Below are positions 43,930 to 54,504 of a stretch of DNA of 64,000 nt, piece by piece. Each line of letters begins with the position of its first letter. The stretch's first letter is position 1. The position numbers were made by a program, and so were the translations under genes. The notes under the pieces were generated by a model. It ran no database searches, was not told where the DNA came from, and saw only the letters and a list, made by a program, of their open reading frames with translations. Source of the DNA: Reinekea marinisedimentorum (GTDB lineage Bacteria > Pseudomonadota > Gammaproteobacteria > Pseudomonadales > Natronospirillaceae); contig NZ_SLZR01000002.1 of NCBI RefSeq assembly GCF_004341165.1, positions 124,001 to 188,000 on the forward strand, given 5' to 3'.

Positions 43930-46433
43930 TTTAAATCCGCCGTTGAATTAAAGACATTCTGACGGTCACTGACATCACCGCCTTCAGCCTGTTCATTCTC
44001 ATCCTGACGACGCAGGACTCTTAAGGCCCGGCAGAATTGCCGCCACTGGCGTACGAATTGAAGCGCCTCGGTCTCCGGCACCGGTTTGCTATAGTAGTAG
44101 CCCTGAATCAAGTCGCAGCCGATACTGTTCAGAAAGCGAGCCTCACCCGGCTTTTCCACACCTTCGGCCACCACGGTTAAATCCAACGCATGCGCCATAA
44201 TAGCAATGGCATTAATGATGGAGCGCACTTCCGACTTGTCCCGCGATTCAACAATAAATTGCCGGTCAATCTTCAGGTAGTCCACCGGCAGGTTTCGCAG
44301 GTAGCTTAATGAGGAGTAGCCGGAGCCAAAGTCATCCAGTGCAACCTTCACCCCCAGCTTACGAACCGACTGCAACACACCCGACTTCTCAGAGTGCTTG
44401 GTCATAATGGCGGTTTCGGTCAGCTCAATAACCAGCGTTTCTGCCGGTACAGCGTATTTTTCCAGCGCATCCTTAATAAGCTGATACACATCCTGGCGCT
44501 CAAACTGGATACTGGATACGTTGACTGAGAACTTAAAGGTGTCATGCCCGGCATCGATCCAATCGCGGGCGATACGGCAGGCTTCAAACATCACCCAATG
44601 ACCGATCTCCACGATCAGGCCAGATTCTTCAGCCAGCGGGATGAATTGATCCGGCGATACCATGCCGCGCGACGGGTGATGCCAGCGCAGCAGTGTTTCA
44701 AAACCGTAGATGCTTTCATCGGTGGAATTCACCAGCGGCTGCAGGAACAGCTCAAACTCTTTGTTTTTAATGGCACTGCACAGCTCCCGCTCTTGCTGAA
44801 TGCGGAACTTCAGCAGCTCGTTGAGCTCTTCATTAAAGTACTTGTAGTTGTTCTTGCCGCTGGCCTTAGCATGGTACATGGCAATATCAGCGTTCTTTAC
44901 CAGCTCTTCCACACTGTCGCCGTTATCCGGGTAGATGGCGATACCAATACTGGCGGTAATATTGACTCTGTGCTCACCGATAATGAACTCCTGCTGCAGA
45001 GAGTCGAGAATGCGTTGCGCAACGCTGCTGGCACACAGCTCGTTGTTCAGGCTCGGCAGAATCAGGGTAAATTCATCGCCGCCCAGGCGGGCTAATAATT
45101 CCTCACCTGCCCCCACTGCGCGGTTTTTTAGTGCCAGAACCGCATCTGTTGCCCGCACCAGCTCTTTAATTCGGGATGAAACCTGCATCAGCAGCTGATC
45201 GCCAACGCCATGCCCCAGTGAATCATTCACCAGCTTAAAATTATCGATATCAAAAAACAGCAGGGCTGTTTTGTACTCATCGCGCTTGGCAAACGCCACC
45301 ACGTTATTCAGCAGGTAGTGGAACATGCGGCGGTTAGGCAGGTCTGTCAGGCTGTCGTGATCGGCAATAAACTGGATTCTCTCCTGGTTCTGCTCCAGTG
45401 TTGAGATCATGCTGTTAAAGCAATCAGACAGGTGCCTGAACTCTCTGTTGGTATTGATCATCGGCATAGGTGCAAAGGTGCCATTACTGACATCTCTGCT
45501 GGCCACCATCAGCTTCGTCAACGGCCTCAACACCGTCTTCCTCAGCAACGCCCACAAGGCCAGAACGGTAAAAACGATAAACACCAGGGTAACTGCATAG
45601 ATGTTGTTTGAAAGCACCAGTGACTGCGCATGGGCGGCCGTCTTCAGGGCGGAGTAACGAATTTGGTATCCGGCCATCGGCTGAATAACCACCCTAATCA
45701 AATCACGATCGCTGCCTTCATCAATTAACTGCTGCACCCTTTCATCACCAAAGTGGACCTTGGGCACGCCGTGATAGTCGGTAAACTCAATATAGAAACC
45801 CGGTTTATCGGCCAGGCGATAAAACTTTTGCCGGAACCTTTCCAGGCTGACAGTCGAGGCAATATAGCCGCGAAAATCCGGCTCCAGGGAGTCGTCCTCT
45901 GAAGAGCTTTGCTGCTGCAGCGCTCGGTAGGTATAAAGAGACCATTGCTTTGAATCGAGATTAAAATCAATGGTTCGGTATCTGATTGGCAGTGGAGACT
46001 CGTTGAGCAGCAATTCGGTAACGTTGTTATCTGTATCGCTCGCATTGATGTATTCACTTCTGCCCCAGCGCGCATCCTCAGAGCCATCCGGCAGAACGAT
46101 TCGGATTTCATCGTACATATCGACGGCCTGATGAAAATTATCAAACCGCTCCAGCACCTGTTCCAGAAAAAGTTCAGACTTGACCTGCTGGTTTCGAACC
46201 GAGAGGTAATAGCTGATCACCCTGTCGGTTGCCAGTATCTCCAGATCCGACTCGGCCTGGCTGAGCATGACATTTATTTCGATCGCCAGCTGGTTAATCT
46301 CTGATGCCATTTCGCCGCGCATCTGGTTGACCTCGCTATCCAGCAAATAGCGATACGCCAGAGAGCCAATGATCAGCAACGGCACAACAACCAGTGGAAT
46401 CATGACCAGATTAAACTGCCACTGTAACTTCAT
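43926..46433 (-). CDS. Membrane GGDEF-EAL c-di-GMP protein
   Basis: The 835-residue protein has two membrane helices (about 8-30 and 275-297) enclosing a periplasmic sensor, a HAMP-like linker (about 300-360), a GGDEF domain with intact LARLGGDEFTLIL near residue 447, and an EAL domain with YGFETLLRWHHP near 577 and DDFGSGYSSLSYL near 695. Both catalytic motifs look intact, so it may make or break c-di-GMP according to its sensor. The C-terminal tail is polar and acidic. Confidence 0.93.
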   Translation of the reverse strand: MKLQWQFNLVMIPLVVVPLLIIGSLAYRYLLDSEVNQMRGEMASEINQLAIEINVMLSQAESDLEILATDRVISYYLSVRNQQVKSELFLEQVLERFDNFHQAVDMYDEIRIVLPDGSEDARWGRSEYINASDTDNNVTELLLNESPLPIRYRTIDFNLDSKQWSLYTYRALQQQSSSEDDSLEPDFRGYIASTVSLERFRQKFYRLADKPGFYIEFTDYHGVPKVHFGDERVQQLIDEGSDRDLIRVVIQPMAGYQIRYSALKTAAHAQSLVLSNNIYAVTLVFIVFTVLALWALLRKTVLRPLTKLMVASRDVSNGTFAPMPMINTNREFRHLSDCFNSMISTLEQNQERIQFIADHDSLTDLPNRRMFHYLLNNVVAFAKRDEYKTALLFFDIDNFKLVNDSLGHGVGDQLLMQVSSRIKELVRATDAVLALKNRAVGAGEELLARLGGDEFTLILPSLNNELCASSVAQRILDSLQQEFIIGEHRVNITASIGIAIYPDNGDSVEELVKNADIAMYHAKASGKNNYKYFNEELNELLKFRIQQERELCSAIKNKEFELFLQPLVNSTDESIYGFETLLRWHHPSRGMVSPDQFIPLAEESGLIVEIGHWVMFEACRIARDWIDAGHDTFKFSVNVSSIQFERQDVYQLIKDALEKYAVPAETLVIELTETAIMTKHSEKSGVLQSVRKLGVKVALDDFGSGYSSLSYLRNLPVDYLKIDRQFIVESRDKSEVRSIINAIAIMAHALDLTVVAEGVEKPGEARFLNSIGCDLIQGYYYSKPVPETEALQFVRQWRQFCRALRVLRRQDENEQAEGGDVSDRQNVFNSTADLN

Positions 46434-46724
46434 TGGCAGCCACTCACGGCTGTCATTAACTCAGAAACGGCTCCAGAATTGAGCAATGGCTTTATGTCCA
46501 TATAAAAACAGCTCCAGCATTAATTTCCCTGAATTTACTTATAGTCGATCAGCGTTAAAACGCTACCGGGCTATCAAGTAATTAATATAGACATATCAGC
46601 AAATATTGCTCAAACTGTGCTCCAATACAGATCGTACTGGCAGGTTAGCGGAGTATAAAGGTATCGGCTTGTCCGCTAGCCATTCAAAAACACAAGCTAC
46701 CCTTAAGACATTCGCCCTCCTTCT

Positions 46725-46742
46725 TGTAAGAGATCTCCTACA
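46725..46742 (+). promoter_or_regulatory. GacA box upstream of the Rsm-type RNA
   Basis: TGTAAG-AGATCT-CCTACA matches the GacA upstream element TGTAAG-N6-CTTACA at 11 of 12 defined bases. It lies about 170 bases before the inferred RNA start, the usual distance for rsmY/rsmZ genes of Pseudomonas. Confidence 0.75.
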
Positions 46743-46891
46743 TTTCGTGTAAACCACCGAAAAGCTGTGATCCACATCAACAAACCTGTAGGCCAATAGT
46801 CACGGGCTCAGGAACTATGTTCGGAAAATGTAAAACAGAAATCTCAGCGCTAAAATTCACAAAAGCTTCATTTGACTGCACATTTTCTCCA

Positions 46892-46897
46892 TATAAT
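46892..46897 (+). promoter_or_regulatory. -10 element of the Rsm-type RNA
   Basis: A consensus TATAAT gives an inferred start near 46904. The -35 region is weak (TTGACT is present but only 14 bases away), consistent with an activator-dependent promoter. Confidence 0.6.
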
Positions 46898-46903
46898 GCT
46901 TAC

Positions 46904-47107
46904 CAAAGCATAGGACGCTCTTACGGATAGACGGCGGTGCCGGAAGCAGCATTCAACTCATCGGATGAGTTCGCAGGAAGCATTCAGGAATACTTAGCAC
47001 AGGCAGTGCGACACGGATGTGTGAATAACCCCACGGGAAGCAAACAGGACATGCAATATGCACAGGACGTGCGACCGTGAGGGTGTGTTCTTACACTCCC
47101 CCCACCT
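46904..47107 (+). ncRNA. Rsm/CsrB-like RNA sequestering CsrA/RsmA
   Basis: This non-coding stretch has ten GGA triplets in about 155 bases (46912 to 47066), several in hairpin loops such as CTCATCGGATGAG, GACACGGATGTGTG and GCACAGGACGTGC. Repeated AGGA/CGGA loops are the hallmark of RsmY/RsmZ/CsrB RNAs, which titrate the translational regulator CsrA/RsmA. A GacA box and a -10 element precede it. The 3' end is probably at the hairpin GGGTGTG...CACTCCC (47091-47107), which lacks a proper T-tract, so the end is uncertain. Confidence 0.75.
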
Positions 47108-47135
47108 TTAACATTTAACCTTCCCTGTTTAACCT

Positions 47136-48689
47136 TTAAATCAGTCTCTGAGCAATAGACCGCTGCTCATCAAGCACTTGCACACAATGATCGATTTCCG
47201 TGAGCGGATTGGCAATGACGACTCTCAGCGCAACGGCACTCTGGCCATCGGGCAACGTATGAAGAGTACGTGATACCAAGCTGCGACCGCGCTGCTTCTG
47301 AGTCTCCTGAATCGCGATATTAACTTCGTTCAGGCGATGCACTTCTGACTCGGTAAAACTATTCTTCCCGCGGATAGCCGGCGGCATGTACCGGTACAAA
47401 AAGATATTGCTCTGCGGCTGGGTCAGCAGTTCAAAATCCTCGCTGTCTGCAATGACCGCAGCCATCGCCCCGCAGGTCTCTATGTTCTTTTCAAGGAGGC
47501 TGCCCAGCCCCTGACGCCCAAGCAACTGCAGCACGGCCTGCAGGTAGATCACCATAGCCGGGCGGGAACCCTCCAAGCTGTGCCGTCCAAGATCACGCGA
47601 GCCCTTGCGGATAATATAGTTGGCGGTGGTGCTGATGCAGTGCAGCAAATCGGGGTTGCGGAACAGTACAATGCCCGAGCCCAGCGGCGTGTAGAGTTGC
47701 TTGTGGGCATCGACGGTGATCGAGTCTGCCCGCTCAATGCCCTGCAGTAAGTGGCGGTGGCGCTCAGAAAAAATTACGGCCCCACCCCAGGCGGCATCGA
47801 CATGCAGATGAATACCCTGTTCAGCGGCAATATCAGCAACTGCCTCAATATTGTCAAACGCGCCGCATTCGGTCGTCCCGGCCACAGCGACAATGGCAAT
47901 GACATGCCAGTTATTGGCCTGACACTGCGCAATGATCGCCTTCAGGGCGTTAAGGTCCATTCGCTGATGGGCATCAACAGCCACATCCAGCAGGTTGCTT
48001 CGGCCAATGCCAAGCGTACCCAACGATTTTTGAATGGAATAATGACCCAGGCGCGAGCAGATTACGACACTGCGCCTGAAGCCGGCATTCATCAAGACCT
48101 GAGGCAAACCCTCTTGCTCAACATTGCCAAACTCCAACAATGAATGGTTTCGGGCGCATTGTAACGCCGTGGTGTTAGCCAGTGTGCCACCCGAGGTCAT
48201 CACCCCCAAGCCGGATTCGGAATGCACCTGCTGAGCACGATAATAGGCATCGCAGTGACCATAAAAGGCCTGATGCAACTGACATAGCGCCTGATGCTCA
48301 AAGAAGGTGGTGGCCTGAGCTGTTTCCAGCTTAACCTGGTTCTGGTTCAAACTGGCAACCAGCTTCGCCAGCGGTCGTATAAAATTAGGCAACAGCGCGG
48401 TCATATGGCCAATGCAGAAAGGCGAACCGGTATTGATAGAGTGCGCGGCCATGTTTTCCTGGAGTTCAGCCACAAAGTCTTCAGCGTTGATGCCTGTTTG
48501 TGCCAGGGGCACAAAATCAAATTTCTGGATTACCTGATCAATCGGCACCGATGAAGTGACATCCGGGTTGCAGAGAAAATCACGGCACAGCCGATCTATG
48601 TCTGATTCCAGTTTTGAATCCTGAACCTGGCTGAACAACTGCAGCCAATGGTCACCGGCTTCACCAGAACGCTTTTGCAACTCTATCAT
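47136..48689 (-). CDS. panP: PLP-dependent aspartate decarboxylase, PanP-like
   Basis: The 517-residue group II PLP decarboxylase has SPFCIGHMTALLPNFIRPL near residue 97, the segment VMTSGGTLANTTALQCARN near 163, HVDAAWGGAVIF near 294 and the PLP Lys 330 in DAHKQLYTPLGSG. The N-terminal GHMT wording and overall match are those of PanP, the alternative aspartate 1-decarboxylase that makes beta-alanine for coenzyme A in Vibrio and relatives lacking PanD. Glutamate or other amino acid decarboxylase activity is the main alternative. It stands alone on the minus strand. Confidence 0.78.
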   Translation of the reverse strand: MIELQKRSGEAGDHWLQLFSQVQDSKLESDIDRLCRDFLCNPDVTSSVPIDQVIQKFDFVPLAQTGINAEDFVAELQENMAAHSINTGSPFCIGHMTALLPNFIRPLAKLVASLNQNQVKLETAQATTFFEHQALCQLHQAFYGHCDAYYRAQQVHSESGLGVMTSGGTLANTTALQCARNHSLLEFGNVEQEGLPQVLMNAGFRRSVVICSRLGHYSIQKSLGTLGIGRSNLLDVAVDAHQRMDLNALKAIIAQCQANNWHVIAIVAVAGTTECGAFDNIEAVADIAAEQGIHLHVDAAWGGAVIFSERHRHLLQGIERADSITVDAHKQLYTPLGSGIVLFRNPDLLHCISTTANYIIRKGSRDLGRHSLEGSRPAMVIYLQAVLQLLGRQGLGSLLEKNIETCGAMAAVIADSEDFELLTQPQSNIFLYRYMPPAIRGKNSFTESEVHRLNEVNIAIQETQKQRGRSLVSRTLHTLPDGQSAVALRVVIANPLTEIDHCVQVLDEQRSIAQRLI

Positions 48690-48885
48690 CCGCTGTTACT
48701 TACTCCTGCCATCGACCCAAGCCAGGCACACGTTAAGCGCAGTATAAAAACCCGCCAGAGTGTATTGAAGGTATAGAAAGGCCCGCAATACCGATAACTC
48801 AGGCATTCCGGGGCGGAGAATAGTATCAACAGTTAGGATGAAACAGCAATTAGCCCTTTGATTTCAAACAGTTATAAAAGCAGGC

Positions 48886-49053
48886 GGCTAGTGGGCCATG
48901 CGTAAAGTTCGGTCACTAAGGAGCACAGTAGTTCAGTAAAGATCAAGGCGAAAAAGCGCAGTAATAGTGGCGCTATTTCAAGGTTTTTCAACGAAGATAT
49001 TCGCTGAACTGCGAAGCGAACTGTTACCTAACTTTGCGCATGGCCCACTAGCC
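48886..49053. repeat. MITE-like palindromic element
   Basis: A 168-base element has 24-base terminal inverted repeats (GGCTAGTGGGCCATGCGTAA... at 48886-48909 and its complement at 49030-49053) with one mismatch. Shorter complementary stretches continue inwards, so the whole element can fold into one long hairpin. It has no coding capacity. This fits a miniature inverted-repeat element mobilised by a transposase elsewhere. Confidence 0.65.
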
Positions 49054-49077
49054 TTAAGTAGGCAGGCTAAGCAAGCC

Positions 49078-49425
49078 TCAGCGCTCCATCATGTCGGGCG
49101 GGGGCGGCATCATACCCTCGGTCTCCGAGCCAGATTCCGACATACCGCCACCCTGCTGCATCGGTGGCTGGCCCTGTTGCTGGCTATTGCTCCGATTCAT
49201 AGAGGTTTGCTGGTTTTGCCCGGACGGCTGCTCGCTGGAAGTCTCCGTGGTATCGGTATAGAGGTTGATGTGCGATACATCGACTACGTCATTCTCAGCT
49301 TCTGGCGCCGGCACATTGGAAAAGTGGTCGTTGCCTTCGGCATCGACCCAGTGATAAATCGTGGTTTCTGCGTTGACAAAACACGCAAGCACTGAGGCCA
49401 TGATGGCCGGTAAATATCGTTTCAT
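49078..49425 (-). CDS. DUF4124 domain exported protein
   Basis: The ATG at 49425 has GGAGGT 8 bases upstream. The 115-residue protein has a signal peptide (about 1-19, VNA), a DUF4124 domain (IYHWVDAEGNDHFSNVPA, residues 23-40) and a low-complexity tail rich in Gln, Ser, Gly, Pro and Met. DUF4124 proteins are common small envelope proteins of unknown function in gammaproteobacteria. The tail is probably disordered. Confidence 0.8.
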   Translation of the reverse strand: MKRYLPAIMASVLACFVNAETTIYHWVDAEGNDHFSNVPAPEAENDVVDVSHINLYTDTTETSSEQPSGQNQQTSMNRSNSQQQGQPPMQQGGGMSESGSETEGMMPPPPDMMER

Positions 49426-49659
49426 TGCAGTCACCTCCAATTATGTATTTCTTACACCCTGTTGCAGGCAATGCTAGCTCCGGGCTCCGGCGAACAGAAG
49501 AGGCTGAGATAAGGCTCCTTTATAAACACTGAATTTTTGCGTAATTTGGTTTTGGGACGGTGTACTGTGAGGTTTAGCTAAAAAGCGAATCTGACTGAAG
49601 CACCGGTCAAGCTGCGTCTTTTTGATGGCGTTAATGGAAGCCGAGAATATTACAGGCAT
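49426..49659. other. Non-coding gap before tRNA-Leu
   Basis: These bases lie between the DUF4124 gene and the tRNA-Leu terminator. No gene was supported. Confidence 0.4.
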
Positions 49660-49689
49660 AAAAAACCCCGCATGGTGCGGGGCTTCTTA
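49660..49689 (-). terminator. Terminator of tRNA-Leu
   Basis: On the minus strand CCCCGCA, loop CCA and TGCGGGG are followed by six Ts, just after the tRNA. Confidence 0.9.
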
Positions 49690-49696
49690 ATAAATT

Positions 49697-49783
49697 TGGT
49701 ACCAGAGGCCGGACTCGAACCGGCACGCTTTTAAGGGCGGGGGATTTTGAATCCCCTGTGTCTACCAATTTCACCACTCTGGC
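49697..49783 (-). tRNA. tRNA-Leu (CAA)
   Basis: The 87-base class II tRNA has acceptor stem GCCAGAG/CTCTGGT-type pairing, anticodon loop TTCAAAA (anticodon CAA, complement of 49747-49749), a long variable arm (CGCCCTTAAAAGCG), T-arm GGTTCGAGTCC and encoded CCA. Confidence 0.95.
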
Positions 49784-49856
49784 TTTGAGCGCGCTATTCT
49801 AGGGAATTTTTCTTTACTGTCAAGAACTTAGGATGGCCAGGAACAAACCACTGCCG

Positions 49857-51503
49857 TTATTTAAGAGGCAGTGCTCCCATCAGCTCCGAACGCCAGGCTT
49901 GTGGTCGCGCAAGCCCGAAGCCCTGCCCGGTTGAACACCCCAGTTTTTGCAGGCGCCTGAACTGCTCTGTGGTTTCAATACCTTCTGCCAGCACCTCTAT
50001 ATTCAGGGCTCGCGCCATCGACATAATGGCATACATTATTTCGTCTTCTTTCCGCGATTTAGTCTCTGCCTGCAGGAACTGACGATCGATCTTCAACTTG
50101 TTCACAGGCAGCATATGCAGATACGCAAGGCAGGAGTAGCCGGTGCCGAAGTCGTCGATGGCGATTCGCATACCATAAGACTGCCAAGTCCCCAGACGAT
50201 CGATAATAACATCCGACATCGACATCAGTTGCGTTTCGGTCAGCTCAACCTCCAGCTGCCAGCCGGATTCAGCAACCTGCTCGTGGAAGCGAATCAGCTT
50301 GCGTTCGAAGTCTTCGTCGCTTATCTGCTGCGCAGAAACATTCACTGCCAGTATTGGCTTTCGGCCTTCGGTGGATAGCTGCTGGCTCAAAATATCGTCT
50401 TTGATCACCTTGAATATCCGGCAGCTGAGTTGGTTGATCAGACCGCGTGATTCCGCCAGCGGAATAAACTCACCCGGTGAAACCGCGCCAAACTCCGGCG
50501 AATGCCAGCGAGCAAGGACTTCCACACCGATAAACTCGCCGCTTTGCAGGTGATACAGCGGCTGATAAACGGCGCTGAACTGCTCTTCTTCACTGGTCAG
50601 CACATGGCGCATCGACTCGGCAATTCTTTGCTGCTTTTCAATCTTCAGCGACTGCTTGCGGTCGAACAGCTGGTATTGCGCCCGGCCTCGGCGCTTGGCG
50701 GTGAACATGGCCTTTTCTGCATTAATAATCATCTGCTGCGCAGTTTCACCCTGCTCAGGGTAAAAAACCACACCAATAGAAACCGTTAGCTGATAGCGCT
50801 GGCCGGACATAAAGAACGGACGCTCAAAGTAACGCATAATCCGGTGGCAAAGGTACTGCATTTCATGCGATTCGCGGCAATCGACAATGGCTGCAAACTC
50901 ATCGCCGGAAAGCCGGCCCAATACATCGTAGTGACGCAGCAAACCCCGAACCTTTTCAGCACAGAAGGTAAGTAAGTGGTCACCAGCATCGTGTCCGTAA
51001 AGTTCGTTAATGTCTTTGAAGTGGTCGATATCGAGGTAGAGAACGGCAAATTCAGGCTTACCCTGAGCTTTCGCTATGCGCTGCTCCAGTATTTCCAGAA
51101 ATGAATAACGGTTGGGTAATTGGGTCAGGCCATCGAGCTGAGCACGAGACTTACCGGCAACCACCTTAAAAGAGCGAGGCTCCAATACCACGATGTAGCG
51201 TGGACGCACCGAGTTCACCATTTGAACGACTTTAATAAGGTAGGGGCGATTGCAGTGTTGGCTCTTCAGCTCACCCACCCAGCCGCCAAGTTCGGGCTGA
51301 TACTCAAGCTTGTCGTCCAGGTTTTGAAAATTTAGGTCAGGCAGCAGATCGTCCAACGCGCTGACGGGTTGAGAAAACTGACCGTTGAACTGTTGGTTGG
51401 CATAAATCAAACCTTGAGAGTCTTCAAACAACGCTACGGGTTTGGAAAACTCATCGACGATTGATTTATAACCGGATTCGATTTGCCGACTACTTAGGGC
51501 CAC
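49857..51503 (-). CDS. Cytoplasmic PAS-GGDEF-EAL c-di-GMP protein
   Basis: The 548-residue protein has an N-terminal PAS-like domain (about 1-115), a GGDEF domain whose active-site motif reads SGDEF (LGRLSGDEFAAIV near residue 197), and an EAL domain with GVEVLARWHSPEFG near 326 and DDFGTGYSCLAYL near 445. SGDEF is a known active variant. No membrane segment was seen. The bifunctional or phosphodiesterase balance cannot be judged. Confidence 0.92.
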   Translation of the reverse strand: MALSSRQIESGYKSIVDEFSKPVALFEDSQGLIYANQQFNGQFSQPVSALDDLLPDLNFQNLDDKLEYQPELGGWVGELKSQHCNRPYLIKVVQMVNSVRPRYIVVLEPRSFKVVAGKSRAQLDGLTQLPNRYSFLEILEQRIAKAQGKPEFAVLYLDIDHFKDINELYGHDAGDHLLTFCAEKVRGLLRHYDVLGRLSGDEFAAIVDCRESHEMQYLCHRIMRYFERPFFMSGQRYQLTVSIGVVFYPEQGETAQQMIINAEKAMFTAKRRGRAQYQLFDRKQSLKIEKQQRIAESMRHVLTSEEEQFSAVYQPLYHLQSGEFIGVEVLARWHSPEFGAVSPGEFIPLAESRGLINQLSCRIFKVIKDDILSQQLSTEGRKPILAVNVSAQQISDEDFERKLIRFHEQVAESGWQLEVELTETQLMSMSDVIIDRLGTWQSYGMRIAIDDFGTGYSCLAYLHMLPVNKLKIDRQFLQAETKSRKEDEIMYAIMSMARALNIEVLAEGIETTEQFRRLQKLGCSTGQGFGLARPQAWRSELMGALPLK

Positions 51504-51830
51504 CAGGAACCACCAATCATACGCGCCAGCATCCCAAATGTTTCCTCATTCCGGGAATACGCGGGGAAATCTAAAAGAAGACAATTTATGTATCTAAAAT
51601 TTCCCTTTAGATTCAATAAATTATCAAGACAAGCTAATTAAATACTTCAAGTGATGTAGAAATAACAGATGCCAAATGCATACGCAAGGAAAGACTGATC
51701 AAAATATAAACTCACCTGCATTCACCCCGACTCTACCACCGTTTGCATTTCATGCAACCAATCATGATGGAGACAGGGCCAGGTTTCATATAGAATGGCG
51801 GGCCATTTTTTAGCCGCTATCAGCATTTCA
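51504..51830. other. queA promoter region
   Basis: These 327 bases separate the divergent GGDEF-EAL and queA genes. TAGAAT at 51791-51796 is a likely -10 for queA, which would start transcription near 51803 and argues for the 51831 start codon. No gene was seen. Confidence 0.5.
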
Positions 51831-54016
<2,186 letters not shown>

Positions 54017-54096
54017 ATAGTTCAGTTTTGTCGGCAAATAAATAGCTGATATGAAGAAAGATTAAGACCCACATAAAATTAAAATTGGAGTAACTC

Positions 54097-54447
54097 ATGA
54101 AAAAACTCATCGCGCTTGCGCTTTCAACCGCCCCTGTTGCTGCCCTGGCAGCGCCTGCTGCCGGTGCGCCAAGCCCATGGCAGCTGCCGATTATGCTGGT
54201 CGCGTTTTTCGGTATCTTCTGGTTGATGGTATGGCGCCCGCAATCCAAGCGCGCTAAAGAACACAAAAACCTGATTTCTGCTCTGAGCAAAGGCGATGAA
54301 GTTTTAACCAGTGCAGGCATTGCAGGCAAAGTAACCAAAGTGACTGATGACTACATTCAGGTTGAAGTTGCTGCCAATACTGTTCTGAGCTTCCAGAAAA
54401 ACGCCGTAACGGCGACCCTGCCAAAAGGCACGATTAAATCGATCTAA
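54097..54447 (+). CDS. yajC: Sec translocon accessory subunit YajC
   Basis: The 116-residue inner-membrane protein has an alanine-rich N-terminal segment (about 1-27) and a single YajC helix (about 28-46, LPIMLVAFFGIFWLMVW) ending in RPQSKRAKEHKN. The cytoplasmic beta domain includes GDEVLTSAGIAGKVTKV. It has a GGAG ribosome site. YajC associates with SecDF to help protein export. The N-terminal extension ahead of the membrane helix is longer than that of E. coli YajC. Confidence 0.95.
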   Translation: MKKLIALALSTAPVAALAAPAAGAPSPWQLPIMLVAFFGIFWLMVWRPQSKRAKEHKNLISALSKGDEVLTSAGIAGKVTKVTDDYIQVEVAANTVLSFQKNAVTATLPKGTIKSI

Positions 54448-54456
54448 TCCGATCTT

Positions 54457-54484
54457 ACACCCAGGCAACCCCTGGGTGTTTTCG
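54457..54484 (+). terminator. Hairpin between yajC and secD
   Basis: ACACCCAGG (54457-54465) pairs with CCTGGGTGT (54471-54479), followed by TTTTCG. It probably tunes the ratio of yajC to secD transcripts. Confidence 0.65.
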
Positions 54485-54504
54485 TTCATAATCAGGGATT
54501 CACC

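Noticed and set aside
46904..47107. Short repeated motifs that might suggest a CRISPR array
   Set aside because: The repeated units are only GGA loops of varied length and spacing, not identical direct repeats with spacers.
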